A DNA stretch of 46,217 nucleotides from contig JAJDNS010000138.1 of the NCBI GenBank assembly GCA_022340585.1, positions 1 through 46,217 on the forward strand, given 5' to 3'. The position numbers and the translations under genes were made by a program. The stretch's first letter is position 1. Each line of letters opens with the position of its first letter. The stretch is from Acidobacteriota bacterium. GTDB taxonomy: Bacteria; Acidobacteriota; Vicinamibacteria; Fen-336. The notes beneath the pieces were generated by a model. That model had not been told where the DNA came from, did no database searches, and was given only the letters and a program-made list of their open reading frames with translations. Below are positions 36,448 through 43,643 of this stretch, one piece after another.

Positions 36448-37467
36448 ATGCGTTGGGGAGCGCCGCTCCTGGGAGACCGCGTCGCGCCGCGTTGCACCGT
36501 GGCCGATGGCCTGCTTCTGGCCTGCGTGAGTGGCGGGCGCGTGGTGTCGGACGCGCGGGTGGCAGTGGCGCTGCGCTCGCCGGTCGAGCTGCTGGACGCC
36601 GTGGCCGAGCACGACATCGAGAAGCTGGTCTGTGGGGGGGTCAGCCGGGAGGTGCGTGAGGCACTGGCGATCCAGGGGGTGGGCATCGTGGAGAACGTGG
36701 CCTGCTCGGCCGACGAGGTCCTGACCGCCCTCGACGCGGGTGCCCTCTGCTCCGGGTACGGCTTCGGGCCCCTTCCCGGTCCTGCCGGTGGGGCGGATGC
36801 GACTCGAGCCGGTCGAGACCCCGTTCGCATCGACTGCCTGGCCTGCGACGACCGGATCTGTCTGCGTCGGGGTGGGGGAGCGTGTCCCGCCGTCGCGACC
36901 GCGGTCGCCTCGCCCCCGTCCAGCGATCACCGCCACCTGCTGGAGGCCGCCACCGACATCGCCCGGGAGGAGGAACGAACGCTGTGCCGCGTGGCCGAGC
37001 TCGTCTACTTCTGCCTGGAGATGCGGTTCGAGCGGGTGGGGCTCGCCTTCTGCAAGGACCTGCTCGAGCCGGCTCGCATCCTCACCGAGGTCCTGCGGCG
37101 CTTCTTCGAGGTCGTGCCGGTGTGGTGCAAGATTGGCGGAGGCGGAGCCGGAGACGACGACGGCGCTCTCTGCAACCCCCTGGGGCAGGCCGCGGCCCTC
37201 AATGCCGCCGGAACCCACATCAACGTCGTGGTCGGTCTCTGCATCGGCGCCGACTGCCTCTTCGACCGGGCCAGCCAGGCCCCGGTCACCCACCTCTTCG
37301 TCAAGGACCGATCCCTGGCCAACAACCCCATCGGGGCGCTCTACTCGGAGCACTACCTCCGGGAGAGCGCGAATCCGGATGCGCGACGCGGGGCCACCGA
37401 CGCGAGCTGGCCCGCCCGGCTACGGTCCCTCGCCGGCGATCCGGAGTTGCGGGAGACACGATCATGA
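36448..37467 (+). CDS. NifX-like domain fused to DUF1847
   Basis: The ATG at 36448 has GGGAGGA just upstream; the frame is open further back but lacks a better start. Residues 1-100 resemble the NifX/NifB-C (dinitrogenase cofactor-binding) fold: RVAPRCTVADGLLLACVSGG and LVCGGVSREVREAL. From about residue 130 it matches DUF1847, a cysteine-rich family: CLACDDRICLRRGGGACP, later LAFCKDL, WCKIGGG, LCNPLGQA and GLCIGADCLF. The conserved cysteines suggest metal or Fe-S binding. It is the first gene of an operon with a UspA-like protein and the sigma-54 activator. Later DUF134/NifX/MinD genes share the NifX theme. Confidence 0.85.
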   Translation: MRWGAPLLGDRVAPRCTVADGLLLACVSGGRVVSDARVAVALRSPVELLDAVAEHDIEKLVCGGVSREVREALAIQGVGIVENVACSADEVLTALDAGALCSGYGFGPLPGPAGGADATRAGRDPVRIDCLACDDRICLRRGGGACPAVATAVASPPSSDHRHLLEAATDIAREEERTLCRVAELVYFCLEMRFERVGLAFCKDLLEPARILTEVLRRFFEVVPVWCKIGGGGAGDDDGALCNPLGQAAALNAAGTHINVVVGLCIGADCLFDRASQAPVTHLFVKDRSLANNPIGALYSEHYLRESANPDARRGATDASWPARLRSLAGDPELRETRS

Positions 37468-38048
37468 GCACGTTTGCCATCCGCGCCATCGGTTTCTGTG
37501 CCCACTACTCACGACAGGGGGACTGGGCCTTCGACTTCGCCCTGCGCCTCGCCCGGATCGGGTCGCTCCGTCTCAACGTGTTCCACTTCCTGGTGGATCC
37601 CTATGATCCCGAGGCCCGACCTCCCGAGGGGTTGACCCGGGACGAGCGGGCAGCCCTGGCCATCCGCCTGGAGCGCGACCTCCGGCTCTACTACGACTCC
37701 CGGCTCGGGGACTATCTCGAGGCCGGCTTCCGGCTGTGCGAGGACCCGGAGTGGACCGAGCTGCACCGCTGCCTCACGAAGCGCGAGTTCCAGGTCCTCG
37801 TCCTCGGGTACCCGCGCCAGGGGACCCGCTTCGGGGGGGTGCCCATCGAGGAGTTCGTCTCGCGCTTCGTGTCGCCGGTGGTTCTGGTGGGGCCGGGCTC
37901 GCCCCGGGAGATCCGGCTGAACCCGCCCGCGGCCCTGATCAGCGGACGGCTGGGCCTCGCCGACTGGCAGTACGCCTCGGTGAGGCTGCCGGGGAGCGAG
38001 GAGGGCGGTGAGGGTCCGGACCAGCCGGGCATCCTCGAGGCCCAGTGA
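37464..38048 (+). CDS. UspA-like hypothetical protein
   Basis: The start is set by an ATGA overlap with the previous gene. The 194-residue soluble protein opens with AIRAIGFCAHYSRQGDWAFDFALRLARIGSLRLNVFHFL, a strand-helix-strand pattern like the universal stress protein fold. A later VLVLGYPRQGTRFGG and a FVSPVVLVGPG strand match the usual position of the ATP-binding G-x(2)-G-x(9)-G region only loosely. The remaining C-terminus is unassigned. Its stop overlaps the start of the sigma-54 activator (GTGA), so it may sense a ligand or modulate that regulator. This role is inferred from position only. Confidence 0.65.
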   Translation: MSTFAIRAIGFCAHYSRQGDWAFDFALRLARIGSLRLNVFHFLVDPYDPEARPPEGLTRDERAALAIRLERDLRLYYDSRLGDYLEAGFRLCEDPEWTELHRCLTKREFQVLVLGYPRQGTRFGGVPIEEFVSRFVSPVVLVGPGSPREIRLNPPAALISGRLGLADWQYASVRLPGSEEGGEGPDQPGILEAQ

Positions 38049-39457
38049 CCTTCGAACCCGCAGCCACCACGGCGGCCGCCGTCCCCGCGGGCACGGCTCT
38101 TGCACCGCCTGGGGAGAGTCGTTCGCGCAACAGTGGGGGAGCAGTGCTCAACCGGCTGGCGAGGATCATCGTCGACAGCATCAGCGACGGGGTCTTCACC
38201 GTCGACAAGCAGTTCATCGTTACCTACTTCAACAAGGCCGCCGAGCGCATCACCGGCTTCCGGGCCCAGGAGGCCATCGGGAAGCACTGCTTCGAGATCT
38301 TCCGGACCGAGGTGTGCCACAGCCGGTGCGCGATTCGCGACACCCTGTCCAGCCACGAGGCGGTGGACGACGTGCGGGTCACGATCATCACCCAGGACGG
38401 CCGCGAGGTGCCCATCAGCCTGAGCACCGAGGTCCTCCGGGACGAGCGGGGAGAATTCGTCGGGGTGGCGGAGTTTTTCCGCGATCTGACCGAGGTCGAG
38501 CACGCCCGTGAGGCCCTGGAGCAGGAGAAGGTCCTGGGGACGATCGTGAGCGGGAGCCCCGTCGTGCGGCGGGTGATCCAGATGCTCCCCAACATCGCCG
38601 AGTCCGAGTGCAACGTGACCATCCATGGCCCCAGCGGGTCGGGAAAGGAGCTGTTCGCGGAAGCCATTCACAAGCTGAGCCCCCGCCGCTACGGGCCCTA
38701 CATCAAGCTGAACTGCGCGGCGTTGCCGGCCACGCTCCTGGAGTCGGAGCTGTTCGGCTACATGAAGGGGGCGTTCACCGATGCCAGGCGGGACAAGCCG
38801 GGACTCTTCGCCCTGGCCAACGGGGGGACACTTCTCCTGGACGAGATCAGCGAGATGGACGTCTCGCTCCAGGTGAAGCTGCTACGGGTCCTGGCGGGTG
38901 GCGAGTATCAGCCCCTGGGCGCTACTCGCACCCTGAAGACGGATGCGCGGGTGATCGCCGCCACCAACGCCGACCTGAAGCGGGCCATCACCGAGGGGCG
39001 ATTCCGGGAGGACCTGTACTTCCGCATCAACGTCGTGGCCGTGGAGCTGCCCCCGCTCCGCGAGCGTCCCGAGGACATCCCCCTGCTCGTGGACCACTTC
39101 ATCGAGAAGGTGCGGGCGAAGATCCGCAAGCCGGTCACCCAGGCGACGCCGCGGACGCTGTCCCTGCTCCAGAGGTACTCGTTCCCGGGCAACGTCCGGG
39201 AGCTCCAGAACGCCATCGAGCATGCCTTCGTCATGTGCGACGGGGAGGAGCTGAAGCCGGAGCATCTCCCCGAGCACATCACCGCCGAGACCGCTCTGTC
39301 GACTCGGCCTCTCGACGGCGACACGGAGCGGCAGCTCATCGAGGAGACGCTGAGGCGCCACGGGGGCAACCGCTCCGCCGCGGCCTCCGAGCTGCGGATG
39401 CACCGCACCACCCTCTGGCGGAAGCTCAGGGCGTATCAGGTCGGTGTGCAGACGTGA
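38045..39457 (+). CDS. PAS-domain sigma-54 enhancer-binding protein
   Basis: The GTG start overlaps the previous stop (GTGA). Domains: an N-terminal PAS domain (about 35-155; DSISDGVFTVDKQFIVTYFNKAAERITGF), which includes CHSRCAI cysteines that might bind a redox cofactor. A sigma-54 AAA+ domain follows, with Walker A GPSGSGKE, GAFTDA and Walker B LLLDEISEMD. A Fis-type HTH closes the protein (NRSAAASELRMHRTTLWRKL). There is no receiver domain, so it senses a signal directly. In Desulfovibrio vulgaris an EBP of this kind controls the Orp operons through sigma-54. Here it probably binds the GTTGC/GCAAC sites and activates the two divergent operons, including its own. Confidence 0.93.
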   Translation: MTFEPAATTAAAVPAGTALAPPGESRSRNSGGAVLNRLARIIVDSISDGVFTVDKQFIVTYFNKAAERITGFRAQEAIGKHCFEIFRTEVCHSRCAIRDTLSSHEAVDDVRVTIITQDGREVPISLSTEVLRDERGEFVGVAEFFRDLTEVEHAREALEQEKVLGTIVSGSPVVRRVIQMLPNIAESECNVTIHGPSGSGKELFAEAIHKLSPRRYGPYIKLNCAALPATLLESELFGYMKGAFTDARRDKPGLFALANGGTLLLDEISEMDVSLQVKLLRVLAGGEYQPLGATRTLKTDARVIAATNADLKRAITEGRFREDLYFRINVVAVELPPLRERPEDIPLLVDHFIEKVRAKIRKPVTQATPRTLSLLQRYSFPGNVRELQNAIEHAFVMCDGEELKPEHLPEHITAETALSTRPLDGDTERQLIEETLRRHGGNRSAAASELRMHRTTLWRKLRAYQVGVQT

Positions 39458-39475
39458 GCGCAGGCCTTCCGGCCC

Positions 39476-39504
39476 TTGACACGTTTTGAGCATATGCTTA
39501 TTAT
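39476..39504 (+). promoter_or_regulatory. Sigma-70 promoter with palindromic operator before the DUF134 operon
   Basis: TTGACA (39476-39481) and TATTAT (39499-39504) are separated by exactly 17 bp, an almost perfect promoter. The spacer contains the palindrome AGCATATGCT (39489-39498, extending imperfectly to 39487-39500). The AT-rich block stands out from the GC-rich surroundings. A repressor bound here would cover both promoter elements. The DUF134 HTH protein encoded next is the obvious candidate. Confidence 0.75.
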
Positions 39505-39521
39505 CGGAATGAGGAAGCCTG

Positions 39522-40040
39522 ATGCCCCGCCCGGTGTGCCCCCGACGCGTTGCCGCCGCCCCGCCCAGCCCGTACTTCAAGCCGCGAGGGGTGCCGGTGT
39601 CGAAGCTCGAGGAGACGGTGCTCAGTGTCGACGAGCTGGAGGCCCTGCGGCTGGCCGACCTCGAAGGGCTCTACCACGAGGACGCCGCGACGCGGATGAA
39701 CGTCTCCCGCGCGACCTTTGGACGCATCGTCGAGGCCGCTCGGAGGAAGGTGGCCGGCGTCCTGGTCCAGGGCCGGGCCCTGAGGATCGAAGGCGGGGTG
39801 GTCGAGGGACCGGCCCTGCGGCGCTTCGCCTGCATCTCCTGTCGTCACCAGTGGTCCGAGCCCTTTGGGACGGGGCGCCCCGGGGCGTGTCCCGGGTGCG
39901 GCGGGGACGACTTCCAGCGTCTGGACGGCGGGCGTTGCCGCCCGCCCGCCAGGCGACGTGCCGGTGGGCGGCGCCGGGGACGGGGCCGAGGCGGGCCGGG
40001 CCAGGACGGTCACGAACCAAGAGGAGGAACCTGTGAGTGA
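39522..40040 (+). CDS. DUF134 HTH regulator
   Basis: The protein is a DUF134 (PF02001) member: MPRPVCPRRVAAAPPSPYFKP at the start, then LSVDELEALRLADLEGLYHEDAATRMNVSRATFGRIVEAARRKV, a sigma-70 region-4-like helix-turn-helix. A Cys pair in CISCRHQW and another in CPGCGGDD form a possible zinc or Fe-S site. The tail is Arg/Gly-rich. Such proteins accompany NifX-family and MinD genes in anaerobes and are predicted regulators. It is the first gene behind the palindromic promoter, which suggests autoregulation. GAGGAA precedes the ATG. Confidence 0.9.
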   Translation: MPRPVCPRRVAAAPPSPYFKPRGVPVSKLEETVLSVDELEALRLADLEGLYHEDAATRMNVSRATFGRIVEAARRKVAGVLVQGRALRIEGGVVEGPALRRFACISCRHQWSEPFGTGRPGACPGCGGDDFQRLDGGRCRPPARRRAGGRRRGRGRGGPGQDGHEPRGGTCE

Positions 40041-40431
40041 CACGGTGAACATTGCCGTCGCGGCCGAGGACGAGGCCGGACTGGACGGGCAGGTGGCGGG
40101 CCACTTTGGCCGCTGCCCGGCCTACGTGGTGGTCGAGACCGTCGGGGGTGAGATTCGGGGAGGCCGCGTCGTCCCCAACCCCCACGCCCAGGCGCACCAG
40201 CCGGGACAGATGCCGCGATTCATCCAGGGGCTGGGCGTAGACGCGATCCTGGCCGGCGGGATGGGACCCCGCGCCATCAACATGTTCTCGGAGTATGGGA
40301 TCGACGTGGCCACCGGCCTCACCGGCCGTGTCCGCGACGTGGTGGGCAGCTATCTCCGCGGGGAGCTCAGCGGGACCGTTCCGTGTCGCCACGACCATCC
40401 GAGCAGCTGCGGAGGAAGCCACCATGAGTGA
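40033..40431 (+). CDS. NifX/NifB-C domain protein 1
   Basis: The GTG at 40033 is preceded by GAGGAGGAA and overlaps the DUF134 gene by 8 bp. The 132-residue protein has the dinitrogenase iron-molybdenum cofactor fold: NIAVAAEDEAGLDGQVAGHFGRCPAYVVVE and ILAGGMGPRAINMFSEYGIDV. The C-terminus HDHPSSCGGSHHE is rich in His and Cys and could bind a metal. Orp-type proteins of this family bind Mo-Cu or Fe-S clusters. No nif structural genes are nearby, so a nitrogenase role is unlikely. Confidence 0.88.
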   Translation: MSDTVNIAVAAEDEAGLDGQVAGHFGRCPAYVVVETVGGEIRGGRVVPNPHAQAHQPGQMPRFIQGLGVDAILAGGMGPRAINMFSEYGIDVATGLTGRVRDVVGSYLRGELSGTVPCRHDHPSSCGGSHHE

Positions 40432-40795
40432 CGTGGGCGAGCGCCCGGCCGTTCGCGGGTGCGTGGCGGTGGCCGTGGTGGAGGGCTCGGATCTTTCGGC
40501 GGTGGTGGGGACCCACTTCGGCCGGTCGCCCCGTTTCCTGCTGGTGCGCGGGTCCGGCGAGAAGGTCCAGGTCCTCGACAACTCCCGGGCCGAGGCGGCT
40601 CAGGGCGCGGGTCCGGCCACCGCGTCGTTGCTCGTCCGCAACGGGGTGACGGCGGTCGTCGCAGGCCAGTTTGGACCCAAGGCGGAGGACGCACTCCGGA
40701 CCGGAGGGATCCTGCCAGTGGTCGTCACCCCGGGGACGAAGGTCGAAGAGGCCCTCGCCGGCCTGAGCCCGGCGATGCTCCAGGCGGCGGACTGA
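40424..40795 (+). CDS. NifX/NifB-C domain protein 2
   Basis: The ATG at 40424 overlaps the previous gene by 8 bp, with GGAGGAAG upstream. The 123-residue protein has the same fold: AVAVVEGSDLSAVVGTHFGRSPRFLLV and AVVAGQFGPKAEDALRTGGI. It is more divergent and lacks the His/Cys-rich tail of its neighbour. It is likely a partner or paralogue in a cofactor-binding complex with the MinD ATPases that follow. Confidence 0.87.
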   Translation: MSDVGERPAVRGCVAVAVVEGSDLSAVVGTHFGRSPRFLLVRGSGEKVQVLDNSRAEAAQGAGPATASLLVRNGVTAVVAGQFGPKAEDALRTGGILPVVVTPGTKVEEALAGLSPAMLQAAD

Positions 40796-40799
40796 CCCC

Positions 40800-41657
40800 A
40801 TGCGTGTCGCGGTGGCCAGCGGCAAGGGAGGCACGGGGAAGACGCTGATGGCCACCAACCTCGCCTGGAGTCTGGCCGCCCGCACGGCCGGCGTGGCCTA
40901 CGTCGACACCGACGTCGAGGCCCCGAACGGACACCTGTTCTTCCAGCCCGAGGTCACCTGGACCGAGCGTCACGCGGTGCCGGTGCCCACGCTCGACGAG
41001 GAGTTTTGCTCCGGCTGCGGGGAGTGTGCCGCGGCCTGCCAGTTCGGGGCGATCGTCGCCGGGGGCCAGGCAGTCACGGTCTATCCGGACCTCTGTCACT
41101 CGTGCGGCGTTTGCGTGCGCGCGTGTCCGGAGCGGTCGCTGCGAGAGCAGGAGCGGGAGACGGGCACGCTGCGCCGGGGTCACGCGGGTCCCATGGGCTT
41201 CATCGACGGGGTCCTCGACGTGGGCGAGGTCCGGGCCGTGCCCCTCATCCAGGCGGCAGTGAAGGAGAGCGCCTGGTCGGCCCTGGCCGTCCTCGACGCC
41301 CCCCCGGGGACGTCGTGTTCCGCGGTGGCCGCGCTCGAGGACGCCGACCTCGTGATTCTCGTGTGCGAGCCGACCCCCTTCGGCCTCCACGACCTGGAGC
41401 TCTCGCTTCAGATGTGCGAGGCCCTGGGCCTCGAGACGGCGGCGGTTGTCAATCGCTCCGACGTCGGCGACGGTCGGGTGCGCGCGTTCCTGGCGGCACA
41501 TGAGGTGCCCGTCCTGGCCGAGGTGCCCTTCGACCGCGAGATCGCCACGGCCTGCGCGACCGGCGTCCTGGCCTCCACCCGGGTGGCCACCTTCGCCTCG
41601 ACCGTGGACCGGCTGGCCGACCACCTGCTGGAGAGATTCGAGCCCTGCCTCCCATGA
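40800..41657 (+). CDS. MinD/Mrp-type ATPase with two 4Fe-4S insert motifs (1)
   Basis: It has a deviant Walker A, ASGKGGTGKT (residues 7-16), followed by an inserted ferredoxin domain with CSGCGECAAACQF and CHSCGVCVRACPE. A switch region follows, with VLDAPPGTSCS. This architecture is typical of the paired MinD proteins of Orp operons and is related to Mrp/NBP35 Fe-S carriers. The protein probably uses ATP to load or move a metal cluster in partnership with the NifX-like proteins. It overlaps the second MinD gene by 4 bp. Confidence 0.93.
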   Translation: MRVAVASGKGGTGKTLMATNLAWSLAARTAGVAYVDTDVEAPNGHLFFQPEVTWTERHAVPVPTLDEEFCSGCGECAAACQFGAIVAGGQAVTVYPDLCHSCGVCVRACPERSLREQERETGTLRRGHAGPMGFIDGVLDVGEVRAVPLIQAAVKESAWSALAVLDAPPGTSCSAVAALEDADLVILVCEPTPFGLHDLELSLQMCEALGLETAAVVNRSDVGDGRVRAFLAAHEVPVLAEVPFDREIATACATGVLASTRVATFASTVDRLADHLLERFEPCLP

Positions 41658-42589
41658 GACAGATTGCGATGATCAGCGGCAAGGGCGGCACCGGGAAGAC
41701 GTCCCTCACCGGGGCGTTCGCTCGCCTCTCGGGCCGATGCGTGGCGGTCGACGCCGACGTCGATGCCGCCAACCTCGCCCTGCTGCTCCCCGGTGACGAT
41801 GCCCCGTGGCGTCCCTTCGACGCAGGGCGGCGGGCGGTGATCGACCCCGGCCGGTGCAACGCGTGCGGCGCGTGCCTCGAGGCCTGCCGGTTCGGGGCGA
41901 TCGAAGAGGTCGAGCTCGCCGTCGAGAGCGACCCGATTCACTGCGAGGGCTGCGGGGCCTGCGCTCAGGTCTGTGGGGAGGAGGCCGTCTCCTTCCGGCC
42001 GAACCGGGCGGGCTCATGGACTGACCGCACCACGAAGTGGGGGACCCTCGTGCACGCGACCCTGGGTGTGGCCCAGGACAGCTCGGGGAAGCTGGTCGCC
42101 CACCTGCGCGGGGAGGCTCGGAGGCTGGCGGCCCGAGACAACGTCGACCTGGTGCTGATCGACGGCCCTCCCGGCATCGGCTGCCCGGTCCACGCCGCCA
42201 TCACCGGGGTCGACGGTGTGGTGGTGGTGACCGAGCCCACCGAGGCGGGGGTCCACGACCTCACTCGCGCCCTGACCCTGATCGCTCGTTTCGGACGGCC
42301 CGCCGGCATCATCCTGAACAAGGCCGACCTCAACCCGGCGGGGGCCCGTCTCGTCGAGACCGTGGCCGCGTTTCACAGGGTTCCGCTCCTGGGGAGCGTC
42401 CCTTTCGACCTGCGACTGCCGGGCCTGCTGGCACGAAGAGAGACGGGGCTCGAGCTGGAGGGAGTGCGAGAGGCGATCCTCTCCTGCTGGAGGGCCATCG
42501 GACAGGTCTTCGATGACAGCAGGTGGCGGGTCGTGGGGCCGGGGACGGGCGGCCTGCAGCCGTCTCGTTCGGCTCCAGGCCCGATCTGA
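41654..42589 (+). CDS. MinD/Mrp-type ATPase with two 4Fe-4S insert motifs (2)
   Basis: This is a paralogue of the preceding gene, started by an ATGA overlap. It has the Walker A ISGKGGTGKT, a ferredoxin insert with CNACGACLEACRF and CEGCGACAQVCGE, and the switch LIDGPPGIGCP. It has a C-terminal extension of about 20 residues compared with its twin. The two proteins probably act as a heterodimer, as proposed for Orp complexes. The tight spacing and overlaps show that the genes from DUF134 onward form one transcript. Confidence 0.93.
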   Translation: MRQIAMISGKGGTGKTSLTGAFARLSGRCVAVDADVDAANLALLLPGDDAPWRPFDAGRRAVIDPGRCNACGACLEACRFGAIEEVELAVESDPIHCEGCGACAQVCGEEAVSFRPNRAGSWTDRTTKWGTLVHATLGVAQDSSGKLVAHLRGEARRLAARDNVDLVLIDGPPGIGCPVHAAITGVDGVVVVTEPTEAGVHDLTRALTLIARFGRPAGIILNKADLNPAGARLVETVAAFHRVPLLGSVPFDLRLPGLLARRETGLELEGVREAILSCWRAIGQVFDDSRWRVVGPGTGGLQPSRSAPGPI

Positions 42590-42607
42590 AAGGAATGGAG
42601 GGGCGTG

Positions 42608-42859
42608 ATGGCTGGTTTGAACGGAAGAGGCCCGCGGGGCGAAGGTCCCCGAACGGGCTTCGGGAGGGGGCGCTGCCGCGCACCCGATTCGGAGGACGGG
42701 GGCTGGGGCCGCGGCTTCGGCCGTGGGCGGGGCCGGGGAGGTGGTCGTGGTCGCGGCTGGCGCGGAGTCTGGGGCCTGGGAGCGCCCCCGCCGGCCGACG
42801 CGGGTCCCGCCGGACACGAGGCCAGAGCGGAGGCCACGCCGCCGCTCGCGGATGACTAG
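42608..42859 (+). CDS. Gly/Arg-rich DUF5320-like small protein
   Basis: GGAGGGG precedes the ATG. The 83-residue protein opens [23 protein letters not shown], matching the start of DUF5320-type proteins (M-x-G-x-(D/N)-G-x-GPRG-x-GP-x-TG), which accompany NifX/MinD/Orp genes in anaerobes. It continues as low-complexity Gly-Arg sequence with an acidic tail. The function is not known; a scaffold or cofactor-complex role is possible. It is 18 bp after the second MinD gene and so in the same operon. Confidence 0.75.
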   Translation: MAGLNGRGPRGEGPRTGFGRGRCRAPDSEDGGWGRGFGRGRGRGGGRGRGWRGVWGLGAPPPADAGPAGHEARAEATPPLADD

Positions 42860-42977
42860 AGGAGGCACGATGGCAGAACCGCCTGCAGGATGTGGACGCG
42901 TCACGGGTAGCGTCGTCGGTGGCACGCCGGCCGACGAGACCCCGATACCGGACGAGACACCAAAGGAGGAGAAGGCG

Positions 42978-43586
42978 ATGGCTGTCAGAGTGGGGCAGAA
43001 GGCCCCGGACTTCGAGGCCCCGGCCTACCACAAGGGGACGTTCACCAACGTCAAGCTCTCGGATCACCTGGGCAAGTGGATCCTGCTCTGCTTCTACCCG
43101 GGCGACTTCACCTTCGTTTGAGCGACGGAAGTGTCGGCGGTCGCCGACAACTACGCGAAGCTGCAGGAGCTGGGCGTCGAGGTCCTCTCGGTCAGCGTGG
43201 ACAGCCACTTCGTCCACAAGATGTGGAACGACCATGAGCTGAGCAAGATGGTCGAAGGGGGCGTGCCGTTCCCGATGATCTCGGACCAGGCCGGCAACGT
43301 CGGCCGGGCCTACGGGGTGTGGGACGAGGGGCAGGGGATCGAGCTGAGGGGACGGTTCATCATCGACCCCGACGGCAGCATCCAGGCCATGGAGGTCATG
43401 ACGCCTCCCGTGGGCCGCAAGCTCGCGGAGAGCGTGCGTCAGATCCAGGCGTTCCAGGTCGTCCGCGAGTCCCAGGGCAAGGAGGCCACACCGGCCGGGT
43501 GGGAGCCCGGCCTGCCCACCCTGAAGCCGGGCCCGGAGCTCGTGGGCAACGTCTGGAAGGTCTGGAAGCCCAGCATGGAGAAGTAG
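42978..43586 (+). CDS. Selenoprotein peroxiredoxin (Sec at the peroxidatic site)
   Basis: This is an AhpC/TSA-type peroxiredoxin. The frame runs [17 protein letters not shown]...[10 protein letters not shown], meets TGA at 43119-43121 (codon 48), and continues in the same frame with [14 protein letters not shown]...[16 protein letters not shown]. The TGA sits exactly where family members have the peroxidatic Cys in FTFVCPTE, so it should encode selenocysteine; selB is also in the window. The second, resolving Cys of the usual VCPA motif is Ala here (GKEATPAGW). Another Cys lies just upstream (LLCFYP). The start is ATG 42978 after AGGAGGAGAAGG. An in-frame ATG at 42870, also with GAGGAGG, would add 36 residues. 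Confidence 0.9.
43132..43149 (+). promoter_or_regulatory. SECIS-like hairpin after the in-frame TGA
   Basis: TGTCGGC (43132-43138) pairs perfectly with GCCGACA (43143-43149) around a GGTC loop. The stem starts 10 nt after the TGA. Bacterial SECIS elements lie immediately downstream of the UGA. The Escherichia coli fdhF element has about an 11-nt spacer and an apical GGUC whose G and U contact SelB. The bulged U of the E. coli stem is absent here. Confidence 0.75.
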
Positions 43587-43643
43587 CCGCGTCCGCCCCG
43601 GCGCCCGTGCCGAGCGCCGGGGCCCTTCGAGACCGAGTTGCCG

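Noticed and set aside
43119..43121. Premature stop or frameshift splitting the peroxiredoxin
   Set aside because: The frame is the same before and after the TGA, the TGA sits exactly at the catalytic Cys position, a SECIS-like hairpin follows, and selB is present. Selenocysteine explains all of this better than a mutation.
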